Assembly (NCBI GenBank): GCA_043228905.1
Contig: JBHGNT010000049.1
Coordinates: forward strand, 62,001-126,000
Source: Azolla caroliniana
Taxonomy: Eukaryota > Polypodiophyta
Direction of reading: 5' to 3'
Length of the DNA stretch: 64,000 bases
Below the pieces are notes generated by a model, which saw only the letters and a program-made list of their open reading frames with translations, made no database searches and was not told where the DNA came from. Every line of letters begins with the position of its first letter. The first letter of the stretch is position 1. The position numbers were made by a program, and so were the translations under genes. Positions 53,530 to 63,505 of the stretch are shown here, one piece after another.

Positions 53530-56400
53530 GGCATTCGTGCCGGTTTTTCTTCGGGAGGGTGGACACTCCACAGGGGGAACCTCCTGCTTGCTAGAGGACC
53601 CAAGATACACTCATTGTATCCGTTACATGTTACGCTCAGAGAGGGTAACCTGTTTTTGGTGGATATTCCTGTGTCATCACTATGGCACCGAAGATTAGGA
53701 CACCTCAGCAAGGCCGGCATCACGCACCTATCTAGAGCCGGATACATCCCCAAACTCTCCTTCTCGGACCATCAATTCTGCGAGCATTGCCAGTATGGCA
53801 AACAAGCAGCCGCGTCACACCCGACATCAGCACCAAGAGAAACAAGACCTCTTGATTTAGTCCATTCGGACGTCTGTGGCCCAATGCCGCATCAGTCTCT
53901 AGGCGGTGCCTCTTACTTCGTCACTTTTATTGACGATTCGACTCGCAAGGTGTGGGCTTATCCAATTCGCACCAAAGATCGGGTCTTCTCGATCTTCACC
54001 GATTGGCTCGCTATGGTAGAAAATCAAACCGACCGAAAGCTGAAATGCCTTCGGACAGACAATGGGGGAGAGTTCAAATCCGAAGAATTCGTCAAATTCT
54101 GCCGACAACGCGGCATCCGACGTGAATTTACGGCACCACACAGCCCGGAGCAAAACGGGATTGCCGAACGAATGAATCGGACAATCCAAGAAAGGATAGT
54201 TTCCATGCTCCAACACTCCGGACTGTCGGATGGCTTCTGGGCAGAGGCTCTACTCACGGCAGTGCACATAATCAATATGTCGCCAAGTAGACCTCTAGGA
54301 CTTCAAATTCCTCAGGAACTATGGATCGGCAGTAAGCCGAATTACGACAAGCTGAGGATCTTCGGATGCGAGGCGTACGCCCTCATTCCGAAAGATGATC
54401 GCCGAAAACTTGCACCTCGGTCCAGGAAATGCATTTTCCTTGGATATGGGTCCGACGGCGAAATGGGATACCGACTCTGGGACCCCGAACGCAGGCAAAT
54501 CGTTCGAAGTTCGGACGTTGTGTTCAACGAGTCGGCTATGAATCCACCAGTCGAAAAACCGATCGAAGTCCGAAGGGTAACATTTTCCGATGTGCCGACC
54601 CTTCAAGAAGGCCCCGCTCTCAACACACGGTCAGCTTCACGGGTAGCTGACCCTTACACTACCGACTCGGACGACTCCGACTCGGCACAGCAGAACAATT
54701 CGTTCTCGGACCATCCGACCTCGATACCCGATGCGACCAGTCCACTCATACCTCGACGATCCGAGAGACTGTCGCAACCTCCGGAGAGGTATTCTCCTGG
54801 AATTTTCTTCACCGACGCCGGCGAACCGACGTCTTACGAAGAAGCATCGACATCTGTCGATTCCGCCACCTAGCATCTGGCGATGGAGTCGGAAATGCAC
54901 TCCATTCGGGCAAACAAGACTTGGGATCTGGTCGAATTACCTAGGAACCGACGTGCTCTTCCTTGCAAGTGGGTTTATCGACTAAAAGAGACGTCTGATT
55001 CGACCACCCCAAAGTACAAGGCCAGATTAGTTGCGAAGGGCTTCCGACAAGAATATGGCGTCGACTTCGACGAGATTTTTTCACCAGTGGTGAAAATGAC
55101 AACCCTTCGTTTTCTGCTCGGCGTCGTGGCAGCCGACAACCTGGAGCTGATTCAGCTAGATGTCAAAACCGCCTTCCTCCATGGTGATCTCGAGGAAGAA
55201 ATTTATATGGAGCAGCCGAAAGGCTTCGTGGCAACTGGCCAAGAACATCTAGTCTGCCGACTCAGGAAGAGTCTATACGGCCTCAAACAGGCACCGCGAC
55301 AATGGTACAAGAAGTTCGACGACTTCATCCAATCGATCGGCTTCTCCAAAAGCGATGAAGACCATTGTCTCTTCACCAACACAGCTCAAGATGGATCACC
55401 CATCTTCCTCATCATTTACGTGGACGACATGCTACTTTCTGGACGCCACGCGGGCGAACTTGCCGATCTCGTTCGGCAACTGCGGTTGAAGTTTGCCATG
55501 AAGGACCTCGGTCCGGCACGACACATCCTTGGCATGAAAATTAGTCGGCATCGCGATAAACGACATCTTTTTTTGTCTCAGACCGACTATATCGGACGTG
55601 TCTTGGAACGCTTCAACATGCAATCCGCCAAATCTGCTTCAACCCCGCTCCCAATGAATCTTCGGCTCTCTCAGCGAGACTGCCCGACACCCGGCCCGGA
55701 GGGGGAAGATATGAAGTCGGTACCGTATGCACCGGCAGTCGGCTCCCTTATGTACCTGATGGTCGCGACACGGCCTGATATTTCTCACGCCGTAGGAGTC
55801 GTTAGCAGATTTATGCACAATCCTGGCCGATCGCATTGGAACGCAGTCAAGCATGTGTTCAGATATCTGGCTGGCACAAAAGACCATGGCATTCTTTTCG
55901 GTCCGAACCGAACCTCAGGCGTAGTTGGTTACACCGACTCGGACTTCGCCGGCTGTATAGACAGTCGGAAATCAACAACCGGATACTGCTTCAAATTCGG
56001 CAATGGAGCAATTTCGTGGAAGTCAAAACTTCAGGAGTGCACAGCGACCTCAACGACCGAAGCAGAATATGTAGCTGCGTCCGACGCAGCAAAAGAAGCT
56101 TTGTGGCTTGGTCGGCTGGCGCACACGTTTCGACAAGTCGACCATGACTCAGCTCCAGTTGTCTACAGCGACAGTCAAGGTGCTGTTGCCTTGTCGAAAA
56201 ATCCGGTTCACCACAACGCCTCCAAACATATCGACGTTCGATATCACTTCGTTCGGGACTGCGTCATTTCAGGGAAAATCGGTCTAGAGAAAATATCCAC
56301 AACCGACAATGTCGCAGATGGAATGACCAAATGTCTCTCGGCAGACCGTTTTCGGTCTCTTCGGCATCAGATGGGCGTAACGACAAACCAGTCCGGTTAG
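53530..56400 (+). pseudogene. Copia-B1 pol, one nonsense codon
   Basis: The frame starts in the GAG-pre-integrase region (RAGFSSGGWTLHRGN) and runs through integrase, RT (IYVDDMLLSG) and RNase H to the same C-terminus as Copia-B2. The only interruption is TAG at 54871, where Copia-B2 has TGG (SVDSATW). gag and protease are lost to the rearrangement. Confidence 0.95.
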
Positions 56401-56593
56401 AGCCGGACACAGAGCAGGATGGTTCCCGACAACCGACATCAGTTCCTTAATGATCGGCTTCAACTGTTCCGACCCGACCAGTTCGGTCTTCTGCCTTCGG
56501 ACCCTGCCGACTCGAACAAAGCTGATATGTCCGAGAACCTAAGTCTATACCTGTAATCTTAGATAACCCATGTATACGCCCATTACGGGGGAG

Positions 56594-56760
56594 TGTCGAA
56601 TACATGTGTATAATGGACGTATTCACACTATCCCGTTTTGGCCATTTATGTAATTAGCATAAAGGGTAGTTGCCCTAAGTCAGTCACTATATATAGTGAC
56701 CTTGTAACCTCTTTGTGAGGTTGGATGTTGTATTGTTGCTTTGTGAAATAAAGAGTCTTT

Positions 56761-56798
<38 letters not shown>

Positions 56799-56884
56799 CA
56801 ACGGCCTACATTCTGTCATACTCAGAGAATAAACAGGAAACGAGTGCTTCTTGATCTTCCGCACTGACGACACTGCTTCCAACA
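56594..56884 (+). repeat. Copia-B1 3' LTR, diverged
   Basis: 291 bp with the same ends (TGTCGAATAC, TTCCAACA), TATATATA box and TC tract, but roughly 25-30 differences from the Copia-B2 LTRs, concentrated in the last 120 bp (GAGAATAAACAGGAAACG versus GAGAAGAAACG). Confidence 0.93.
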
Positions 56885-56889
56885 CTTCT

Positions 56890-57451
56890 CCTCCAGCATT
56901 GTCCTTGCCGCTTCGACGAGTGTCCGGTTCTTTCTTTCGGCCACACCGTTTTGCTCCGGTGTGTACCTGCAGCTGAACTCTCGCTGAATTCCCTTCTGCT
57001 ATAGATAACTAGTGAATTGGCCGGAAAAATATTCCTTTCCGCCATCCGACCGAAGGCATTTGATCTTCCTCTCCGATTCCCGTTCCACCATCTTCTGGAG
57101 GCTCCGGAAACAGTCGAAGACTTCGCTCTTCCGCTCAATGAGGTAGATCCAAGTATGTCGAGTATAGTCGTCGATGAAGGAGACGAAGTATCGGCTCCCG
57201 CCAAGGCTTACACTTTGTGCCGGTCCCCACAGATCCGAATGGATGAGATCGAGCTTGTTATGGCTCCAGTTCCGTTCGGTGGGGAATGGAAGCCGGTGTT
57301 GCTTCCCAAGTTGGCAGGCTTCACAAATTTCAGCTCTCCGGCCGCTGAACTTCGGCAAACCGAAAACGACTTGTTTCGTTTGCAGGTCTTGAAGCCTCCG
57401 GTAGTTGACATGGCCTATCCGCTTGTGCCATAGGTCGATGTCCGACTCGAC
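56890..57451 (-). pseudogene. Copia-A integrase, N-terminal half
   Basis: Directly continues gag-protease after a TAG. It has LWHKRIGHVNYRRL and CEACQLGKQHRLPF (zinc finger), HSDLWGP (first Asp), FIDDYTRHTWIY, LRSDGGKEY (second Asp), then a TAG after FTSYL near 57000, then YTPEQNGVAERKNRT with the catalytic Glu, ending at RTMLEEK where Copia-B1 is inserted. Confidence 0.9.
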
Positions 57452-58846
57452 CTTCTATCGTTTCGCGAACAGAGCGGTGCCAATGTTAGTGGTGTTGAGG
57501 ATAAACATCCTCCCATCTCTACGGCCTTGCGCAATGACTTCGCCCTCATCCTCAATGAAGCACCCGAGGTGCGTAAACCGCACCTGCATCCCCTGGTCGA
57601 CAATCTGACCGACGGACACCAGGTTCTTCGTGATCGTGGGAACGTGTAATACGTTCATCAGCTTCCCTTTCTGTCCGACGTGGCTTAGAGGGACTTCTCC
57701 GACGTGCACGATTGGGTGAGGAGTGTCGTCTCCGGTTTCGACTACTCCTGGTTGATCCGGTTTCTCCAGAAAGGAGAACCACTCTTTGTGGCTCGTCATG
57801 TGGTTCGACGCGCCGGAATCAACATACCACACTTCCTCCGTTTTGGAAGTGGTCTTCTTCATTGAGTTTGCCTTGTGATTCATCACCAAGGCTGGCCCCT
57901 TACCGGCCTTTCCGGTTCCGGATCCTCCTGATCCGTTTGCGTAGTGCGAGTTTTGCCAGCCATCCTTACCGGTCTTGCCGGATCCGGATTTGTCCGAATC
58001 GGCACGCTTTCTCCAGCACTCGCTTTCCCTGTGGCCTTTTTTGCCACAGTACCAGCATTCCGTAGCGGATTTGTCTTGCCGGCCTCCGGCACCGCCTTGA
58101 CTCCCCCTGCTTGTGGAAGTCCCGGAACTGCTGTCGGCACACTCATAGTGCCTCCGTTCCTGCTCTTGCCGGCCGCCTCCATTGCGTGCCGACCCACCTC
58201 TTCCACCACGCCCACAGTGCCGATCCGTTCCCGTGTACAACATTCGGTTGTCCGGGGATGCACTAGTAGATGCACCGGCGTGGTTCTCCTCTACAAGGAG
58301 CATCGACTGTAAGTCAAAGAATGAGGGGGTATTCTCCCTTGTACACACCGCAGTCCGGAATGCTCCGAACTTGGACGCCAGGCCTCCGAGACATACCTGC
58401 ACCATCTCGTCTTCCTCTACGGTAACATTGATAGAGGCAAGCGAGTCGCAGATTTCCTTTATCCGGCCCGTGTAGTCTGCCACAGACATGTTCTTCTGTT
58501 GAACATTGCTCAACTCCTGTCTGAGTTGCAGCTTCCGGGCAATGGTGCTTGCGGCGAAAACCTTTTTCAGGTTCCCCCAAGCATCCTTTGGTGTCTTGGC
58601 GTCACGGATGTGGCTGAGCAGCTGATCGCCGACACTGGACGCAAAGCAGTACATCACCCTGCTTGCCGCTTGTTCCCATACCGGGAAGTCCTTGTGTGTC
58701 GAGTCGGGCGCTGCATCATTCGCTCCTTCGACATAACTCCAGTACCCGTGTCCAAGCAGGTACTGGTGCATCTTGTAAGACCGGGATGCGTAGTTGCTCC
58801 TGTCGAGCTTCTCCATCGGGAGCGACGTAGCCATGCCTCTATCCAT
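57452..58846 (-). pseudogene. Copia-A gag and protease
   Basis: The longest frame reaches up to 58984 but enters the LTR, so ATG 58846 (MDRGMATSLPMEKL) is the likely start. Gag has KMHQYLLGHGYWSYV, EQAASRVMYCFAS, DAWGNLKKVF and EEDEMVQVCLGGL, a Gly/Arg-rich stretch, and a zinc knuckle CWYCGKKGHRESEC. Protease has WYVDSGASNHMTSHKEWF. It ends at TAG in FAKR-stop, beyond which the frame continues, so this is a nonsense mutation in the polyprotein and not a natural end. Confidence 0.92.
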
Positions 58847-58928
58847 GTCTTCTACTGTGTCTGTTTTCGACTTGTTAGGGTTTTCTTCACAAGAGTAAAT
58901 GTCTGCAGCAGAGGTTCTCAACCCTTGT

Positions 58929-58940
58929 GCTCTGATACCA
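58929..58940 (-). promoter_or_regulatory. Copia-A primer-binding site (tRNA-iMet)
   Basis: TGGTATCAGAGC on the minus strand directly follows the 5' LTR with no spacer. Confidence 0.95.
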
Positions 58941-59343
58941 TGTAAACGTAAGTGTTTGCGGAAGCGTAAAACAGAGAACAACAAAGAGAGACAGAGAGGG
59001 AGAGACAGAGAGAGCAGAACGTAATTTCAAAATTATATTAAGACTCTGTACACACACTGTGCTAAGTAGCACTGTTTATACAAGTCCTCTTGGGACTGAC
59101 AGAAGTACCATGTACTTCAATGCTCACACAAGCATCTGACACTTACTACGAGACTATAGCTACCTAGTAGTCTATCCTATACTAGGCTTCCGATTGGACT
59201 TCCGGTTACGGATTGCACCCGGCCTCCACTGCTTGCCGGTTCGGTTGCTCACCGTTATACCAATCCGTTTCGCCCGATCCGTCTCGATTACCGGCTCCGG
59301 CTTATTCAGCCGATCCGGCTTCGGTTGAGCTTGCCGCTCAACA
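58941..59343 (-). repeat. 5' LTR of Copia-A (right)
   Basis: 403 bp, about 3% different from the left LTR. The TATA box reads TATAAACAG here (complement of about 59073-59081). Confidence 0.93.
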
Positions 59344-59348
59344 ATGTA

Positions 59349-61063
59349 TAATCGAGGGAAGCAACGGTCACATTCTATTGGCTATAGTCTCTGTGACTAT
59401 TTTATAGATGTCGTTAAGCAAAGTTATTGGATGCCATTTTGAGATTTCATTACATTGAGCATATGATTTTGGAATCATATATATGATTCCTTTCGTCCAT
59501 TCATCGGGCATATTCCCTGTTGAGAAAATTAAATTAACTGCCCTAGTAAGAATAGGCCCCAACAAGTCCCAGTAATGCAAATAGAATACCACTCCTTTGG
59601 CATCCTTTCCAGGACACACATATTTACCCATGGATTTAGCCGATGTCCAGACTTCAGTGTCTGTAAATGGTTGAAGCAACTGGGAAGCCATTACATGAGT
59701 GACCTTTTGTTGTGTTGTTTCTAGTACAAGTTGTCTCTTATTAAGATCTTCCTCTGAGAAGGATTTAGCAGATAACAACTAATGGTAATATGTCATAGCT
59801 ATGTCCTACATCTCAGAATCATCCGTTGTATAAGAACCATCAAGTCGTTTTAGGGTTTTAATAGATAGTGTTTTATACTTCTGTTTAAATTGACTGGAGA
59901 ACTCTCTGTTAACCCTATCCTACTTCTGTGACCAAGAAGTTGTATTACATTGGTAGAAATACAAGCCTCTCGCATGTTTCTTTTCTTTTAAATTTCTTTT
60001 TATTTGTTGTAAATCGAGAGCAACATAGGTGAGGTTGTGTATTTTTCCAATAACTTTTGTGTTGCAGCCAATGCTCGATGCAAATTAGCAATCTGTGCAT
60101 TGCATCGATCAACTGAAGAGGCAACTATATTTATAAAGAAGCTCTTAACATCACGGATGGCATAAGTGATATCTCTGAGCAAAAAGGCATCAGAGAAGCT
60201 ATATTTAGACCAGATTTGGGCTATAGAAACTCTATGAGTTTCATCAACAAGCAATGAGGTTGGGATATGGAATTGCTTAAGGTAGGATCTTCTGGCGAAT
60301 ATAATGTTTAACTTCAATGGATAACGATAAGAAGTTACCGTCCCGGCAATAATCCCCATAGATCTAGAAGCTTCCCAAAAAAAGCTACTAGCATAGAACC
60401 TATCCAATCGTGCCAAATTAGCTGCAACCACACTACCATTTGACCAGGAGAAATGAAGAGAGCCTTGCATTCAAGAAATGGAGTGAATATTCCATAGGTC
60501 CAATAAACCAAAAGAGAAATAAAAGGAATCCCAAGCTCTAGCTTCTCGGCCTGTAATTGTACTAATTGAGCCTCCCCTTCTATCAGATGCTTCTTCAATC
60601 ATGTTAAAGTCACCACCCACAAGCCAAGAATCTGCTAATCCTACGTATTCAGAAAGAGAAAACCAAAAGGAAGCTCTTTCTGAGGCTGAGTTAGAAACAT
60701 ATAGATTTATAATACCAATCTTTTGAGGTCATATTTGAAGAATAAGAAACTATGCCCTTTTATTCAAAATAGTACTTGCCGAGACTATGATGGATGCCCA
60801 TTGTTCTTTAATAGCCCTACATAAACCAGCTTGTCTACTATTTGGACCTATTGCTGGACCCAGAAATGTATCCATCTCCCTGGCATGATGGAACCATAAC
60901 TTCGTAGCCTATGAGCGGACAAGTGATGCTCTTGCAAAAAAAGAATATCAATAGTACCAACATTAGGTGTATCTAGATTTGCTCATATAAGTCCTTTAAA
61001 TCTAGGAAAGGCCTGACCCCCAAGGCCTTGCACGTTCCAGGAAAGGATATTTAACTTGTCCAT
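59349..61063 (-). pseudogene. LINE ORF2, endonuclease and first RT part
   Basis: ORF2 begins near 61063 with LNILSWNVQGLGGQA, the classical start of a plant L1 apurinic endonuclease, and continues with FLQEHHLSAHRLR (around 60920). 60000-60470 has ARLDRFYASSFFWEA, the endonuclease SRLDR block. 59368-59778 carries LLQPFTDTEVWTSAKSMG, then the RT start PKSYAQCNEISKWHPITLLNDIYKIVTETIANRM (K-W-H-P-I-T-L-L-N block). Frameshifts and stops separate the segments. Copia-A interrupts it just after the N-R-M region. Confidence 0.85.
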
Positions 61064-61174
61064 ACTACATATGATTTGAAGATGTCACTTTCTAAGTAGA
61101 ACATCCTGACAACTCTTCTTATCGCCCTCTTGAGCGTGGATTTGTCGCTTTCTTAGCAAGTCCTTCCCTGCATA
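61064..61174 (-). pseudogene. LINE ORF1 end and inter-ORF spacer
   Basis: The minus strand reads CREGLAKKATNPRSRGR and stop, which joins in sense to the ORF1 fragment ending ..HRVHKSVV at 63506 once the gypsy insertion is removed. A short spacer leads to the ORF2 start. Confidence 0.6.
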
Positions 61175-61629
61175 TGTTAGAGTGATGATCTAATGTAAGC
61201 ATATGATAAGAATATAAGATATATGAAATAAGAAAGGAGAGAGAGAAAGAAGGATGCCGATCCACCCGACCACCCTCGAGCGAAGGGATCGAGACAGACT
61301 CGAGCCTCGATCGGTGTCCCATACCACCGTCGTGGCATCAAGTCGTACTTGGTGCTGGCGCGTTCGCTACAAGAGTTGACCCACCACAACGTCAGAGTCT
61401 CGACGTAGTCAAAAGATGATGAAATGAGGGTAGCTAGGCCTCATATTTATAGCGAGACCCAAGGCCCCCAGGCAAGTTCACACTTGGCCTAATGGGTTGT
61501 CTCAATCCCGAGGATTAGAAGTAATCCTCCCCTTCTTTACACTCTCGTTTAACCCTCACACTTAACCACATGTATAGAATACTACGGTAAATTCTCACCA
61601 CGAGATATTATATGGTCATGCCCGTAACA
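61175..61629 (-). repeat. 3' LTR of the deleted gypsy (left)
   Basis: 455 bp, plus-strand TGTTAGAGTGATG to GCCCGTAACA. Minus-strand TATAAATATG (complement of 61443-61452 region) is a TATA box. Confidence 0.9.
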
Positions 61630-61639
61630 TACTCCCCCT

Positions 61640-62080
61640 CTTTAAAACATTGCACTCTTGCAATGGAAAGTTAGGGAAGTTAGTTCTAAGAGTATTTTCG
61701 CGTTCCCATGTGGCATCTTTGATAGATTTATCCATCCATTTAATTTTAAATTCTTGAATTATTTTTGTACTCAGATTTTTTGTTTTAATATCGAGAATTC
61801 TTTTTGGTACATGTGGTTTAGAAGATAATTATTCAGAAGTAACCAGAGTTTCAGTTGTAATTGTATTGTCACCAGAACCTAGAAGTTATTTTAGACGACT
61901 TACATGAAAAACTGAATGATTTTCAACGCCGTTGGGAAGAGCGAGACGATAGGCTGATGAACCAATGCGTTTGAGGACTTGAAAATGTCCACAAAACTGT
62001 GGGACTAACTTAGCGCACTTACACGTAGACAATGTCTTAGAATTGTGGCCACCAAGACCCTTTCCCCAAAAAGGAAACAT
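61640..62080 (-). pseudogene. Gypsy integrase C-terminus and chromodomain remnant
   Basis: 61886-62080 encodes KLVPQFCGHFQVLKRIGSSA, then YRLALPN and HSVFHVSRLK, the GPY/F-type end of a gypsy integrase. After a stop, 61640-61830 reads PKRILDIKTK...IQEFKIKWMDKSIKDATWERE, a chromodomain-like segment (I-L-D-x-R, V-K-W-x-x-x-x-x-x-D-A-T-W-E). Confidence 0.75.
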
Positions 62081-62450
62081 TCGACTATAGAAATCACGTA
62101 ATAACTAATATACACATATGTATACTTATCACAAATGATCTCATTGTGGCATCGTATCCATGTAATAAGGGATGGATGTTGGATATGTGTGTCATAGGAG
62201 CGTCCTCACATGAAGTGGGTCAAGCTCTACGTTCTCAACATCATTGTGGCTATGATCGTTTCATTACGTAATGAAATCGAAGTGACCAACGGGGATGTCA
62301 ACAAAAAAATTGTTATAAAAAGGATGGTGAGTATGTCATTCTCACAAAAATGTGAGGACGGCCACCAAGATCCTTTCCCCGAAAAGGAAACATTCGACTA
62401 TAGAAATCACGTAATAACTAATATACACATATGTTACATACTTATCACAT
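62046..62450. repeat. Direct duplication with 315-bp offset
   Basis: GGCCACCAAGACCCTTTCCC, then GGAAACATTCGACTATAGAA and ATCACGTAATAACTAATATA, occurs near 62046 and again near 62361 with only a few differences. The first copy overlaps the start of the integrase remnant. Confidence 0.85.
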
Positions 62451-62529
62451 ATATACGATCAAATACGTATACATGTGACCACATATGCATATATTAAAAA
62501 ATCGTAACATCAAATAGCCAATAGTGATG

Positions 62530-62815
62530 TAATCGAGATACGTAATCAAGGCATATAGCCTCTACGCACACGAAACATCCAAAAATAAGGGTTAATCGTA
62601 ATACACAATTGAGGTATTGGCCTCTTATGCATATGACACCAAACACATATCATTTACTTAGAAATCGAGGTATTAACCTTATACACATACATAACATATG
62701 TATGTGAACGTAATATGCAATTGAGGTATTAACCTCGTACGCATACGATACGAATCACATATTAAATATATGTAAAATGAGGTATTGATCTCATACACAT
62801 ATGAATACATTTTAT
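62530..62815. repeat. Degenerate tandem repeat with small hairpins
   Basis: Five units of about 55-75 bp share GAGGTATTAACCTC followed by RTACGCATACGA-like sequence (near 62539, 62610, 62664, 62723 and 62779). Each core GAGGT-N4-ACCTC or a variant can form a 5-bp hairpin. Confidence 0.7.
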
Positions 62816-63036
62816 ATAACGAATCCATTACCACTACAACATCATTGAATCAATAAAGAAAAAACATATTGACTATACATTATTAGATTGGGAGAAGAAA
62901 GAATAGAAAAAAACAAGAAAGAGTTACCGAAGTTCCTTTGTTGATTGCTATCTGGATCAAGGTCGACCGCACGTCGATCGATCACCATCAATCAAGAATA
63001 CAACAAAAACCAATAAAAGAAACATTAGAAACATAA

Positions 63037-63048
63037 GCTCTGATACCA
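63037..63048 (-). promoter_or_regulatory. Primer-binding site of the deleted gypsy
   Basis: TGGTATCAGAGC on the minus strand, 2 nt after the 5' LTR. A canonical tRNA-iMet site. Confidence 0.93.
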
Positions 63049-63050
63049 AC

Positions 63051-63505
63051 TGCTACAGTGATGAACTAATGTAAGCATATGATAAGGATATAAGATATAT
63101 GAAATAAGAAAGGAGAGAGAGAAAGAAGGGTACCGATCCACCCGACCACCCTCGCGCGAAGGGATCGAGACGAACTCGATCCTCGATCAGCGTCCCATAC
63201 CACCGTCGTGGGGTCGAGTCGTACCTAGTGTTGGCGCACTCGCTACATGAGTTGACCCACCACAACAACAGAGTCTCGACGTAGTCAAAAGATGATGAAA
63301 CGAGGGTAGCTAGGCCTCATATTTATAGCGAGAACCAAGGCCCCCAGGCAAGTTCACATTTGGCCTAATGGGTTGTCTCAATCCTTAGGATTAAAAGTAA
63401 TCCTCCCCTTCTTTACACTCTCGTTTAACCCTCACACTTATCCACGTGTATAGAATATTACGGTAAATTCTCACCACTGGATATTATATGGTCATGCCCT
63501 TAACA
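63051..63505 (-). repeat. 5' LTR of the deleted gypsy (right)
   Basis: 455 bp, plus-strand TGCTACAGTGATG to GCCCTTAACA, matching the left LTR along its whole length. Confidence 0.9.

Larger units (their letters stand above)
47309..56884 (+). mobile_element. Ty1/copia element Copia-B1, rearranged, host of Copia-B2
   Basis: Flanked by CTTCT (47304-47308, 56885-56889) inside the Copia-A integrase. Structure: 35 bp of LTR start (47309-47343), an inverted internal segment (47344-47905 plus 53372-53529, split by Copia-B2), then the internal region in the correct orientation from mid-protease/GAG-pre-integrase to the end (53530-56593), then an LTR (56594-56884). The rest of the 5' LTR, PBS and gag are missing. 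Internal sequence is within about 2% of Copia-B2, but the LTR differs by about 9%. Confidence 0.9.
43732..59343 (-). mobile_element. Ty1/copia element Copia-A, host of Copia-B1/B2
   Basis: Two 403-bp LTRs (43732-44134, 58941-59343) start TGTTGAGCGGC and end CGTTTACA or CGTGTACA on the minus strand, with an exact ATGTA duplication (43727-43731, 59344-59348). Without the nested elements it is about 6.0 kb. It has a tRNA-iMet PBS abutting the 5' LTR and a GAGGGGGAG polypurine tract. Gene order is gag, protease, integrase, RT, RNase H, the copia order. It has five in-frame stops (at about 57452, 57000, 46995, 46479 and 46071) and one 115-bp duplication that shifts the RNase H frame. LTRs differ by about 3%. 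The integrase is split by Copia-B1. Confidence 0.95.
61175..63505 (-). mobile_element. Internally deleted Ty3/gypsy element inside the LINE
   Basis: Two 455-bp LTRs (61175-61629, 63051-63505) flank 1.4 kb. On the minus strand there is a tRNA-iMet PBS 2 nt after the 5' LTR and a GAGGGGGAGTA polypurine tract before the 3' LTR. Only the integrase end and a chromodomain-like tail remain of pol (61640-62080). The flanks do not give a matching target duplication (GCATA versus ACAGA on the plus strand), although the LINE is continuous across it. LTR divergence is several per cent. Unlike the gypsy at 26.5 kb it is tRNA-primed. Confidence 0.85.
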
